Assembly: GCA_963787675.1 (NCBI GenBank)
Contig: CAWBDV010000010.1
Coordinates: forward strand, 744,001-808,000
Direction: 5' to 3'
DNA: 64,000 bases
Source: JAJPKK01 sp963787675
Lineage (GTDB): Bacteria; Pseudomonadota; Alphaproteobacteria; Rhizobiales; Xanthobacteraceae
Under the pieces are notes generated by a model, which was not told the DNA's origin, searched no databases, and saw nothing but the letters and a program-made list of their open reading frames with translations. The translations under genes were made by a program, and so were the position numbers. This document shows positions 34,423 through 42,868 of this stretch, one piece after another. The stretch's first letter is position 1, and every line of letters starts with the position of its first letter.

Positions 34423-34465
34423 GGACCATTTGCCCGATGCCGCAAGGCCGGCTCCCAAATGGTCC
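34423..34465 (-). promoter_or_regulatory. Inverted repeat in the pyrB leader
   Basis: GGACCATTTG at 34423-34432 and CAAATGGTCC at 34456-34465 form a perfect 10-base stem with a 23-base GC-rich spacer. It ends only 8 bases before the AGGAG ribosome site of pyrB, so an RNA hairpin here could influence transcription or translation of pyrBC. A second inverted repeat (GTCACT at 34480-34485, AGTGAC at 34494-34499) lies just upstream, between pyrB and the divergent aidB-like gene. Confidence 0.5.
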
Positions 34466-34592
34466 CCAACGTTGTTGAAGTCACTGTTCTTGAAGTGACC
34501 GAACGGCGACCTAGTGGGCACGCGCCGCGCCGCGCGAACGCGATACGAGATCGCAAAAAGCGGATATCCTTCCTGCTTTCAGGATATCGGTC

Positions 34593-36227
34593 ATGCCCGA
34601 TCTGCAGACCCACGACGTTTTTAATCAATCGCCGCCATATGTTGACGTCGATCTCTACGCGACCGATGCGGCGCTCGTCGGCGCGGTCGCCGCTAACAGC
34701 ACCGCCGGGGCGGAGATCCTGTCGGCTTTCGGGCGGCGATGGGGATCGGCGGAGATGGTCGAGCTTGGCCGCCTGGCCAACGAGAATCCGCCGAGACTTC
34801 GCTTGTTCGATGCGAAAGGCTATCGCCGCGACGAGGTCGAGTTCCACCCGTCCTACCATCGGCTGATGAATGAAAGTCTTTCGGCCGGCCTTGCCGCGAT
34901 GACGTGGAACAGCGACGGATCGCGGGTGCCGACCGAGGTCGCGCGCGCCGCGCGCTATTACATGGTGGCGCAGGCCGAGAACGGGCACATGTGCCCGGTA
35001 ACGATGACGCGGGCGGCGGTGGCAACGCTGACCGCGGCGCCCGACATCGCCGCGCAGATGATCCCAAAAATTCTGTCGCGCCATTACGACCCGGCTTTCA
35101 GGCCGTGGAAGGACAAGCACGGCATGACCTTCGGCATGGGCATGACCGAGAAGCAGGGTGGCACCGACGTGCGCGCCAACACGAGCCGGGCGGTGCCCGA
35201 CGGCGAGGGCTACCTCCTCACCGGACACAAGTGGTTCATGTCGGCGCCCATGAGCGACGCATTCCTCGTGCTAGCTCAAGCGCCGTCCGGTCTCACCTGC
35301 TTCTTGATGCCGCGATCCCGTCCGGATGGAACGGTCAACGGGTTGCGGCTGCAGCGGCTCAAGGACAAACTTGGCAACCGCTCTAACGCTTCAGCCGAAG
35401 TCGAATTCGCGGATGCCTTCGCGTGGCGGATCGGCGACGAGGGGAGGGGCGTACGGACGATCATCGACATGGTGCAGTTGACGCGGCTCGACTGCGCGAT
35501 CTCATCGGCGGGATTGATGCGCGGCGCTTTGGTGCAGGCACTGCATCACGCCCGCCACCGCAGCGTGTTCGGAAAAAGGCTCGCAGATCAGCCGCTGATG
35601 CGCGCGGTGCTGGCGGCTCTCGCGCTCGAGGTTGAAGGGGCCGTCGCGGTGATCATGCGGCTTTGCCGTGCCTTCGATCGCGCACCGACTGATGCGGGCG
35701 AAGCGGCGCGGGCCCGCCTTCTCACGCCGGCAATCAAGTATTGGATCTGCAAGGCGGCACCGACTTTCGTTTACGAGGCGATGGAATGCCTCGGCGGCAA
35801 CGGCTACGTCGAGGAATCGATCCTCCCGCGCTACTATCGCGAGGCGCCGGTCAACGCCATCTGGGAAGGATCGGGCAACGTCGTGTGCCTCGACGTGCTG
35901 CGCGCTCTCGCGCGCGAGCCGGCTACCGCAGCGGGCGTGCTTGACGAGCTTGCCCGCGAAACGGCCGGCCTTCCCGGCGCGGCCGAAGCGGCGCCTGCGA
36001 TCGCCGCGCTGCTCAAGAGCGGTTCGCCTGAGGAGAATGCGCGGGCGGTGGTCGAACGTTTGGCACTCCTTGCGGCCGCGGCGGCGTGCCGGTCCTGTGC
36101 ACCGGCGTCGGTCGCCGAGGCGTTTGCGGCGACCCATCTCGTGCCCCAGGCAACGGTGAGCTATGGGTCGCGCCTTCTCGACGCGGCAACCATCGCGACG
36201 CTCCTGGAACGCGCGCTGCCGGCGTAG
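34593..36227 (+). CDS. aidB: AidB-like acyl-CoA dehydrogenase
   Basis: Flavin-dependent acyl-CoA-dehydrogenase-fold protein of 544 residues, the length of AidB rather than of ordinary acyl-CoA dehydrogenases (about 380). AidB marks include the long N-terminal part (VFNQSPPYVDVDLYATDAAL), ENGHMCPVTMTRAA near 130, FGMGMTEKQGGTDVRAN near 185, GHKWFMSAPMSDAF near 215 and ECLGGNGYVEESILPRYYREAPVNAIWEGSGNV near 395. In Escherichia coli AidB is part of the adaptive response to DNA alkylation. It is divergent from pyrB. True dehydrogenase activity is uncertain. Confidence 0.92.
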   Translation: MPDLQTHDVFNQSPPYVDVDLYATDAALVGAVAANSTAGAEILSAFGRRWGSAEMVELGRLANENPPRLRLFDAKGYRRDEVEFHPSYHRLMNESLSAGLAAMTWNSDGSRVPTEVARAARYYMVAQAENGHMCPVTMTRAAVATLTAAPDIAAQMIPKILSRHYDPAFRPWKDKHGMTFGMGMTEKQGGTDVRANTSRAVPDGEGYLLTGHKWFMSAPMSDAFLVLAQAPSGLTCFLMPRSRPDGTVNGLRLQRLKDKLGNRSNASAEVEFADAFAWRIGDEGRGVRTIIDMVQLTRLDCAISSAGLMRGALVQALHHARHRSVFGKRLADQPLMRAVLAALALEVEGAVAVIMRLCRAFDRAPTDAGEAARARLLTPAIKYWICKAAPTFVYEAMECLGGNGYVEESILPRYYREAPVNAIWEGSGNVVCLDVLRALAREPATAAGVLDELARETAGLPGAAEAAPAIAALLKSGSPEENARAVVERLALLAAAAACRSCAPASVAEAFAATHLVPQATVSYGSRLLDAATIATLLERALPA

Positions 36228-36232
36228 GCCGC

Positions 36233-36709
36233 CTATGGTCCCTGGTAGCGCAGCCGGTCGAGTGCGCCTTGCAGGATGAAAATCGCGGCATGCTGGTCGA
36301 TGACGGTCTTGCGCCGCGACCGGGTCATGTCGGTCGCGATCAGTTCACGCTCCACGGCGGCGGTGGAAAGCCGCTCGTCCCACAGTCCGATTGGCAAGTC
36401 GGTGAGGTGCGAGAGATTGCGGGCAAAGGCACGCGTCGCTTGCGCGCGTGGACCTTCGCTGCCGTCCATATTTATCGGGAGGCCAAGCACGATCGCGACG
36501 GACTTGCGCTCAGCAGCGAGCGCAAGAAGGTGCCGCGCGTCCTCAGCAAACCGCGTGCGGGAGACCGTCGTGACGCCCGTCGCGATACGGCGGTCCGGAT
36601 CGCTCGCCGCAACCCCGATGGTCTTCGTGCCGAGGTCGAGGCCGAGTAGCGCACCGCGCGCGGGCAACAGCGGCGCGAGATCGGCAAGCGGGAGTATGGC
36701 GGCGAGCAT
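36233..36709 (-). CDS. ruvX: Putative Holliday junction resolvase RuvX/YqgF
   Basis: RNase-H-fold nuclease family involved in 16S rRNA 5'-end maturation and possibly recombination. ATG 36709 gives 158 residues; the N-terminus MLAAILPLADLAPLLPARGALLGLDLG matches rhizobial members and has AGGCACG upstream. The motif LGLDLGTKTIGVAASDPDRRIATG holds the first catalytic Asp, VLGLPINMDGSEGPRA is central and LWDERLSTAAVER and DQHAAIFILQGALD follow. It converges on aidB, with stops 5 bases apart. Confidence 0.93.
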   Translation of the reverse strand: MLAAILPLADLAPLLPARGALLGLDLGTKTIGVAASDPDRRIATGVTTVSRTRFAEDARHLLALAAERKSVAIVLGLPINMDGSEGPRAQATRAFARNLSHLTDLPIGLWDERLSTAAVERELIATDMTRSRRKTVIDQHAAIFILQGALDRLRYQGP

Positions 36710-36832
36710 GCGCGTGCCTAGCACGGGTGGCCAGGTGGCGTCTCTATAGACGGAATGTGGCGCGCCTTTGCCCGCAGTGATCGATCGCGTATGGTCGCCG
36801 CAGCATCTTCGCCCTGCGCAAGGAACCCCACC

Positions 36833-37531
36833 ATGCAGATCACCTGGTATGGCCACTCCGCCTTCCGCCTCGACTTCGCCGGCAAGGCGGTGCTGATTGA
36901 TCCGTTCTTCGCCGGGAATCCGGCTTTCGTTTCTGACAAGGCCGCAGCCATCAAAGGCGTGACCCACATCGTGCTCACCCACGGCCATGGCGACCATGTC
37001 GGCGACACGATCGACATTGCGTCATCGACGGGCGCGCCGGTCGTCACCAACTACGATCTCTGCATGTGGCTCGCGGCCAAGGGCCTGCAAAAATTCGACC
37101 CGATGAACACGGGTGGCACCACGGACCAGGGCGGCTTTACGGTGACGCTCGTTCGGGCCGACCATTCCTCCGGCGACATCACCAATGGCATGCCGATTTA
37201 TCTCGGCAACCCGTGCGGCGTGATCATCAAGGCGGCGGTTGAGCCCACGGTCTATCACATGGGCGACACCGATATCTTCTCGGACATGGCGCTGATCGCG
37301 GAGATCCATCAGCCGAAAGTCGCGATGGTCCCGATCGGCGATCGCTTCACCATGAGTCCGAAGACCGCGGCGCTCGCGGTGAAGCGCTTCTTCAAGCTCG
37401 ACACGGTTATCCCTTGCCACTACGGCTCGTTCCCCATCATCGAGCCGACGGCCGACAAGTTTCTTGCCGAGATGAAGGGTGGCACGACCAAGGTGGTCGT
37501 GCCAGAGAAGGGCAAGCCGGTTACGGTTTAG
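36833..37531 (+). CDS. UPF0173 metal-dependent hydrolase (metallo-beta-lactamase fold)
   Basis: Cytosolic metallo-hydrolase of 232 residues. ATG 36833 is preceded by AAGGAA and gives MQITWYGHSAFRLDFAGKAVLIDPFF, the standard start of UPF0173. The metal motif THGHGDHVGD is near residue 49, MGDTDIFSDMALI near 146 and PCHYGSFPIIEPTADKF near 195. Homologues are widespread and uncharacterised; UlaG-like lactonase activity is a possibility from fold alone. Divergent from ruvX. Confidence 0.92.
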   Translation: MQITWYGHSAFRLDFAGKAVLIDPFFAGNPAFVSDKAAAIKGVTHIVLTHGHGDHVGDTIDIASSTGAPVVTNYDLCMWLAAKGLQKFDPMNTGGTTDQGGFTVTLVRADHSSGDITNGMPIYLGNPCGVIIKAAVEPTVYHMGDTDIFSDMALIAEIHQPKVAMVPIGDRFTMSPKTAALAVKRFFKLDTVIPCHYGSFPIIEPTADKFLAEMKGGTTKVVVPEKGKPVTV

Positions 37532-37642
37532 TCCTGACGGCGAAAGCTCAATGCGTGGGGGCCTTCGCTGGGGAACACGCCGCAGGCGGTGCCAATCGCA
37601 TTGCGCGTGGCGAGCCGGTCGACGTCGTGATGTCGAGCCGCG

Positions 37643-37999
37643 CTATCGCCGCACCACGCTCCCGATTAGAAAACCGAGACCGAACGCGATGGCGATGGTC
37701 GCGACCGGCCGTGTCCGCAATAAGTCATCGAGGTTGTCGACGATATCGCTGCTTGCCTCATTCACTGCGCGGGCGGCATCGCGTCCGCGATCGCTGAATT
37801 GCGAAAGGGACGTGTCAATATTTTCTTTGATGCGGCCGACGCGCGCGCGAGCCGCGCGCAGCGAATCATCGCCCGCTTCGCTCAACATCGACGGGATTTC
37901 CTGGGTGAGCTTGGCAACGTCGTTGCTCAAGGCCTGAAGATCGTCGCGGATCTTGTCAAACCTTCCATTGGCGCTAGTTCGCCCGGTCATGGCATTCAT
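37643..37999 (-). CDS. DUF883/ElaB-YqjD family membrane-anchored protein
   Basis: Stress-associated small protein of 118 residues. ATG 37999 follows GGGAGC. Residues 10-90 form heptad-like helices (DKIRDDLQALSNDVAKLTQEI, then SDRGRDAARAVNEASSDIVDNLDDLLR) and the C-terminus is a single membrane helix (PVATIAIAFGLGFLIGSVVRR). This matches DUF883 proteins, which in Escherichia coli (ElaB, YqjD) are stationary-phase induced inner-membrane proteins, YqjD binding ribosomes. An EcfG-like promoter 61 bases upstream fits stress control. Confidence 0.87.
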   Translation of the reverse strand: MNAMTGRTSANGRFDKIRDDLQALSNDVAKLTQEIPSMLSEAGDDSLRAARARVGRIKENIDTSLSQFSDRGRDAARAVNEASSDIVDNLDDLLRTRPVATIAIAFGLGFLIGSVVRR

Positions 38000-38059
38000 G
38001 TGTCTGCTCCCAATCGCATCTGGTGTTCGCTGAAACGCGCTTTGAATGGCACGCTTGGC

Positions 38060-38084
38060 AACGTTGAATCGATCTGTGAGTTCC
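38060..38084 (-). promoter_or_regulatory. EcfG-type general stress promoter for the DUF883 gene
   Basis: On the minus strand, GGAAC (38084-38080), 16 bases, then CGTT (38063-38060), an exact match to the alphaproteobacterial EcfG consensus GGAAC-N16/17-CGTT. It points toward the DUF883 start at 37999. Confidence 0.72.
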
Positions 38085-38252
38085 ACGAACGGTTCGATGT
38101 CTGAAGCTCGCGGCACATGTTCGCAACTTCGCAACGGTTTCCGCGGTTCGGGTTCGCCGCATAGCAGCATTCCGCCCGGAACTTTAGGAGGCCTGGACGA
38201 TTGTTGTGGCGCAGCTGTCATCCGACGGCAATGACGTCGAGGGACCGAAGAT

Positions 38253-38450
38253 ATGTCTGACGAAGTGACGGACGAATTCACCTGCCCGAGCTGCGGCAGC
38301 CAATCCGTTCGCTATCCGGAGCGCACGGAGTTGTGGCGGATTGTGACATGTCGCGCTTGCGGCGCTGAACTCGGGACGCTGGCGGAATTTCGCCGCTTTG
38401 TCCATTGTTATGCGGTTCTGCCGGCGAGTGGGGTAGTCAGCGGCTGCTGA
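38253..38450 (+). CDS. Small zinc-ribbon protein
   Basis: A 65-residue protein with two Cys pairs, CPSCG at about 11-15 and CRACG at about 33-37, forming a probable zinc ribbon (TCRACGAELGTLAEFRRF). It diverges from the DUF883 gene. GAGG lies about 12 bases before the ATG. The last 15 residues look less ordered. No specific function; such short ribbons may bind nucleic acid or stabilise a partner. Confidence 0.62.
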   Translation: MSDEVTDEFTCPSCGSQSVRYPERTELWRIVTCRACGAELGTLAEFRRFVHCYAVLPASGVVSGC

Positions 38451-38518
38451 CACACAGCGTTGCGTTTTCACGGGTCAGATTTCTACGCAGTACAGCAATC
38501 AGCCAGTCAGACTTTCAG

Positions 38519-40033
38519 TTATTCCGACACCGCCCTCGCGGAAAATGGCATGCCCACAGTGTCCGGAGCGCCACCCTGAATCGGTAATGGATCGAGCGAC
38601 GCGTCCGTGAGGCCACCTCGGCCCTCACGTCTCACATCGGTACCTTGCAATTCCTGCAAGAATTCGGACTGCCATCGTACCACGTCGTGCTCGGAAATCG
38701 CCGCAAGCAGATCCTGATGGCGCGCGCGCCGCTCCTCCAGCGGCATCGTGAGTGCTTGAGCGATGGCGAGAGCGACCGCTTCCGGATCATACGGATTTAC
38801 CAGCAGTGCACGCTTGAGCTCGATCGCCGCGCCGGCAAAGCGCGACAAGATCAGCACGCCGGGATCGTCCGGATTTTGTGCGGCGACATATTCCTTGGCA
38901 ACGAGGTTCATGCCGTCGCGCAACGGCGTCACCAGGCCAACGCGCGCCGCGCGATAGAGTCCCGCCAGCACCGAGCGGCTGTAGACGCGATTGACATAGC
39001 GGATCGGCGTCCAAGATACCTCGCCATATTTGCCGTTGATGCGCCCGGCGGCGGCGCTCGTTATCCGCTCGAGTTCAATGTACTCGGGAATCTCCGTACG
39101 GTTTTTCGGGGCAATTTGCAGATACGTTACCTGGCCAAGCCAATTGGGATTGCTGGCGAGAAAAGTATCGAACGCATCCAGCCGCTGGATCAACCCCTTG
39201 GAATAATCGAGCCGGTCCACACCGATCACCAGAGCGCGCCCACCAAGGCCCGCCACCAGTTCTTTGACAAGCGGTGACCGGATGCTTTGACGCGCGAGCC
39301 GTTGGAATGCGGTGGGGTCGATCCCGACTGGGAAACTGCCGATCCTGGTTCGGTGCCCATCGAGGGTCATGGTGATACGGTGACCCGACAACTCGAAGAC
39401 GCGCAGTTCGCGCTTGCCGACGGCTTCCGCCATCAGGTAGCGCACAAAATTGCCTGCGTCGGCGTCAGTCTGAAAGCCCACAACGTCATATTCGAGGAGG
39501 CGCGGCATCAGCTGCTCGTGGTTCGGCAGCGACATCAACACTTCGGGAGACGGTAGGGGGACGTGGAGGAAGAAGCCGATGCGGTTCGCGTGCCCGCGCC
39601 GTCGCAGCAAGTCGGCTATTGGGATCAGATGATAGTCGTGCACCCAGATGTAATCGTCGTCCTCGATCAGCTTTGAGATTTCGTTCGCGAAATGCTCGTT
39701 GACCCGCAGGTAGCCACCGAGGTCACGCCGCGCGAACTCGGCGAGGTCGAGCCGATAGTGTAAGATCGGCCACAGCACGCGGTTGGCGAAGCCGTTGTAG
39801 TATTCCTGGAAGTCGTCCGCCGAGAGATCGGTGACGACGTAGTCAACGTTTTTGTTGCGGATCGTGCGGGTTTCGATCTGATGGGGTGCTGCAATCTTGC
39901 CGCTCCATCCGAGCCAAATGCCGCCGTTCTGCTGAAGAGCCGGGCGCAGCGCCACTTCGAGCCCACCCGCTCGATTGCCACCTTCCCGGGTTGGAACAGA
40001 AACGCGATTGGAAACGACGACTAGCTGCGCCAA
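38519..40033 (-). CDS. otsA: Trehalose-6-phosphate synthase
   Basis: GT20 glycosyltransferase that joins UDP-glucose and glucose-6-phosphate. I chose TTG at 40033 because GGGAGG lies 7 bases upstream and the protein then begins MAQLVVVSNRVSVPTREGG, as usual; this gives 504 residues and a 13-base overlap with the GH15 gene. Motifs are NRAGGLEVALRPAL (donor loop), DDYIWVHDYHLIPIADLLR, GVDRLDYSKGLIQRLDAF, and NLVAKEYVAAQNPDDPGVLILSRFAGAA near the C-terminus. It is the last of three overlapping genes for trehalose metabolism. Confidence 0.95.
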   Translation of the reverse strand: MAQLVVVSNRVSVPTREGGNRAGGLEVALRPALQQNGGIWLGWSGKIAAPHQIETRTIRNKNVDYVVTDLSADDFQEYYNGFANRVLWPILHYRLDLAEFARRDLGGYLRVNEHFANEISKLIEDDDYIWVHDYHLIPIADLLRRRGHANRIGFFLHVPLPSPEVLMSLPNHEQLMPRLLEYDVVGFQTDADAGNFVRYLMAEAVGKRELRVFELSGHRITMTLDGHRTRIGSFPVGIDPTAFQRLARQSIRSPLVKELVAGLGGRALVIGVDRLDYSKGLIQRLDAFDTFLASNPNWLGQVTYLQIAPKNRTEIPEYIELERITSAAAGRINGKYGEVSWTPIRYVNRVYSRSVLAGLYRAARVGLVTPLRDGMNLVAKEYVAAQNPDDPGVLILSRFAGAAIELKRALLVNPYDPEAVALAIAQALTMPLEERRARHQDLLAAISEHDVVRWQSEFLQELQGTDVRREGRGGLTDASLDPLPIQGGAPDTVGMPFSARAVSE

Positions 40034-41805
40034 TATCGATCCTCCCAGCTCCGCGATAGGCGCATCGCCGTCAGCACCAGCCCTGCCATTGAATACGTTT
40101 GGGGAAAGTTTCCCCATAGTTGCCCGGTCTGCGGATGCACGTGCTCCGCCAACAGGCCGTAGCGGTTTCGATACTTCAGGGCGTCGGTGAACATTTCGCG
40201 GGCCTCGTCGCGGCGGCCGAGATCCCACCACGCGTCAATCAGCCAGAAGCGGCAGACCAAAAACGCGGATTCCGGAATCCCGAAATCATCCTCACGCGTG
40301 TACCGCATAACGTGCTTATCACGGAAAAGTTCCCGTTCGATCGCATCGACCGTACGGACGAAGCGCGGATCGTCGGCATCGATAAGCCCGATATCGAGCA
40401 GCAGCAGGATACTGGCGTCGAGATCATCAACGCCGAACCCGGCGGTGAAAGCGCCGCGCTTCTCGTTCCAGGATTCGGCCAGCAGTCGCGACTGGATTTC
40501 GGTCGCGCGTTCGGCCCAATGCGCGGCGCGCTGCTTGAGGCCGAGATGCGAGGCGATCGCGCTGAGACGGCTGCAGCCGGCCCAGCACATGGCGGCAGAA
40601 TGGGTGTGCACGCGCGTGCGTCCGCGGTATTCCCAGATACCGGCGTCGGGCTCGAACGCCAGCCGCTCCGCCTCGACGCCGAGCCGCTCCAGCAAGGTGA
40701 AGAGCGTCTCGTCCGCCAGGCGAGGCAGACGCCGATCGTAGAACATCGGCATCGCGGCGAGGATGATGCTACCGAACGTGTCGTGTTGGGCCTGATGGAC
40801 CGCCGCGTTGCCGACGCGCACGGGGCCGTCGCCGCGATAGCCCTTGAGGCCAGTTGCGATCCGCTCCTCGATGCTGTCGGAGGGCACAATGCTGTAAACC
40901 GGGCGCGACACTCGTTCCGACGCGATGCCGAGAATGAAGGAGATGAAATCCTCCATCGTTTGCGTGGCGCCGAGGCGATTAAGGGCCTTCACGACGAAAT
41001 AAGCATCGCGAAGCCAGCAGTAGCGATAATCCCAGTTCCGTCCTGAGTGGGGTGCTTCCGGAATGGAGGTGGTGTGGGCCGCGATGATGCCGCCGGTCTC
41101 GTCGAAGCTCGACAGCTTGAGGGAGATGGCGGCGCGAATGATTGCGTCCTGCCACTCGTAGGCGGTCGACAGCCGCCGCACCCACTCGCTCCAATATTGT
41201 CGCGTGCGATCAAGGAATGACCGGCAGGTCTGCGCGACGTCCGCACGGAACGGCTCGTCTGAACCGATCACGAGATGAATGGGCCGCGTCAGAACAAACG
41301 GTGCCTCGCGATCGATGTACGAGATCGGGCCATCGGTCGTGAGCCTGATGACCGCGTCAGCACCGCGAAAGCTGATGTGATTGCTGCCGATCGATTTGTG
41401 CTCCGGCGGTGCGCCATAGCCGAAGGCTGGACGCAGACAAATCGTAATTCGCGGAAGACCGGCGACAGGTTCGATGATCCGCAGCAGCTGAGACGGACGA
41501 TAGAGCCGGTCGAATTCGTTGAATCTCGGCGCAAAGTCCGTGATCCTGACGGCTCCGCCCTTGTTGTCGGTCAGCACCGTCGAGACGATTGCGGTGTTGC
41601 GCAGATACTCCGAACTGTACTCGACCATTCCGTCGAGCACGACGTCATAAAACCCTTTCTCCTCGTCACCCGCCAACAGACGGCAGAACAGCGGATCGCT
41701 GTCGAAACGCGGATAACACCACCACACAATGCGCGACGTGGGCTCGATCAGCGCTGCTGTTCGTCCATTGCCGATAACAGCAAGATCCAAGCCGAAATCC
41801 GTCAT
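40021..41805 (-). CDS. Glycoside hydrolase family 15 protein (glucoamylase/trehalase-like)
   Basis: A 594-residue GH15 enzyme. ATG 41805 overlaps the otsB stop (ATGA). The N-terminal beta domain begins LAVIGNGRTAALIEPTSRIVWWCYPRFDSDP. The (alpha/alpha)6 barrel has SIPEAPHSGRNWDYRYCWLRDAYF near 250 and VGNAAVHQAQHDTFGSI near 340, with LAEHVHPQTGQLWGNFPQTYS near the C-terminus carrying a catalytic-type Glu. Bacterial GH15 members include glucoamylases, glucodextranases and trehalases; being wedged between otsB and otsA suggests trehalose hydrolysis or a trehalose-related glucan. This trio is common in Rhizobiales. Confidence 0.92.
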   Translation of the reverse strand: MTDFGLDLAVIGNGRTAALIEPTSRIVWWCYPRFDSDPLFCRLLAGDEEKGFYDVVLDGMVEYSSEYLRNTAIVSTVLTDNKGGAVRITDFAPRFNEFDRLYRPSQLLRIIEPVAGLPRITICLRPAFGYGAPPEHKSIGSNHISFRGADAVIRLTTDGPISYIDREAPFVLTRPIHLVIGSDEPFRADVAQTCRSFLDRTRQYWSEWVRRLSTAYEWQDAIIRAAISLKLSSFDETGGIIAAHTTSIPEAPHSGRNWDYRYCWLRDAYFVVKALNRLGATQTMEDFISFILGIASERVSRPVYSIVPSDSIEERIATGLKGYRGDGPVRVGNAAVHQAQHDTFGSIILAAMPMFYDRRLPRLADETLFTLLERLGVEAERLAFEPDAGIWEYRGRTRVHTHSAAMCWAGCSRLSAIASHLGLKQRAAHWAERATEIQSRLLAESWNEKRGAFTAGFGVDDLDASILLLLDIGLIDADDPRFVRTVDAIERELFRDKHVMRYTREDDFGIPESAFLVCRFWLIDAWWDLGRRDEAREMFTDALKYRNRYGLLAEHVHPQTGQLWGNFPQTYSMAGLVLTAMRLSRSWEDRYWRS

Positions 41806-42593
41806 TGCGGATCGTTTCCGCAGCCGCACAGCTGGGCTATCCAGGCACGCACGTCACCCGGCGTTCCAAAGGTCCCGGCTGTTCCAGGCACGTTTCGCCC
41901 GACGGAGAATCCTCGGCCCCCGATGCGAGGTAGTATCTCAAACACGGTTTGGTCGGTGGCGTCGTCGCCCACGAATATGGGAACGCGCCCGGCAAACGGA
42001 GGGAGTTCCATCAGAGCGATGACGGCGCTGCCTTTGTTGTATTGCGCGGGTTTGATTTCGACGACCGATTTGCCGCGCAGGATCTCCAAATCGGCATTAG
42101 GCTCGCCCGCCACGACCGCCGTAACCTCGCGGTCGAGCGGTTCGCGCTGTTGCGGCGCCAGCCGATAATGCAGGGCAAACGAGGCGTCTTTGTCTTCGGC
42201 GATTATGCCGCTATCGAGCGTCGCAAGAGCGGCAAGCCGCCGCTTGATCGAGGGGGCGAGCGATCGCGGGCTTGTCCGCTCGACCGCGGCGTCACTTGTT
42301 AGGCGAACCTCCATGCCGTGACCCCCGATTGCGGGCAGCCGGAGCGGCGCGAAAAGCCGGTCGAGATTTTCGATCAATCGGCCGCTGACGAGCGCGAGAG
42401 CCCCACTGGTTCTGCGATGCAACTCCCTGAGCGTATCGCGGAGCGAGGCCGGCACGACGACGCTTTCCGGGGTTGCTGCGATATCGAGAATTGTGCCGTC
42501 GATGTCGAGCAGGATCGCGGCGCGATCGAGAGCAATCTCCTCGCAACGTGTACGCGGAAATCGAGATAGTTGCGGGTCGGCGTTCGCCTGCAT
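41802..42593 (-). CDS. otsB: Trehalose-6-phosphate phosphatase
   Basis: HAD-superfamily phosphatase that completes trehalose synthesis; 263 residues. The nucleophile motif is LLDIDGTILDIAATPESV near residue 28, motif II is ALVSGRLIENLDRLF near 65, and the C-terminal acidic motif is FVGDDATDQTVFEIL near 220. Its stop overlaps the next start. It is the first gene of the otsB-GH15-otsA operon, about 220 bases downstream of an exact EcfG-type promoter match. Trehalose is a standard general-stress osmolyte in this group. Confidence 0.94.
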   Translation of the reverse strand: MQANADPQLSRFPRTRCEEIALDRAAILLDIDGTILDIAATPESVVVPASLRDTLRELHRRTSGALALVSGRLIENLDRLFAPLRLPAIGGHGMEVRLTSDAAVERTSPRSLAPSIKRRLAALATLDSGIIAEDKDASFALHYRLAPQQREPLDREVTAVVAGEPNADLEILRGKSVVEIKPAQYNKGSAVIALMELPPFAGRVPIFVGDDATDQTVFEILPRIGGRGFSVGRNVPGTAGTFGTPGDVRAWIAQLCGCGNDPQ

Positions 42594-42815
42594 TGAATTG
42601 TCCCAGGATTAACGGTGTTACCGCCGCGATGCGGCGGGAACAAATTTCGGGGGCAATCGTGTCGTCGGCGTGGCGAAAAGCAGCCGGCAGAACCTTAGCG
42701 GCACGATTGTTCCTGGAACGGCACGCAGTCGACACTTTCATATCGAGCGATTTCGCGACGCTCTGGCGGTTCTGATGACTCATTACAGGAGACGTATCCC
42801 CCAACACTTGTACGA

Positions 42816-42840
42816 AACGCCGCATGTGACGAAAAGTTCC
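42816..42840 (-). promoter_or_regulatory. EcfG-type general stress promoter upstream of otsB
   Basis: On the minus strand, GGAAC (42840-42836), 16 bases, then CGTT (42819-42816), followed by TCG: an exact match to GGAAC-N16/17-CGTT. It faces otsB, whose start is 223 bases away, implying a long leader or a missed small gene in between; I saw none. Confidence 0.72.
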
Positions 42841-42868
42841 AAGTTTTTGTGCAAAGCAAAAAGGAAGC

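Noticed and set aside
33978..35228. Minus-strand open frame of 416 codons appearing to extend pyrB upstream
   Set aside because: Only the part below 34406 is PyrB; the upstream part is antisense to the aidB-like gene, and the ribosome site at 34406 marks the start.
38180..38215. GGAAC near 38177 facing the zinc-ribbon gene as an EcfG site
   Set aside because: No CGTT at 16 or 17 bases; the best alternative matches only two of four -10 bases.
42594..42815. Possible small gene between the EcfG promoter and otsB
   Set aside because: No open frame with a ribosome site and sensible composition could be found; it is probably a leader.
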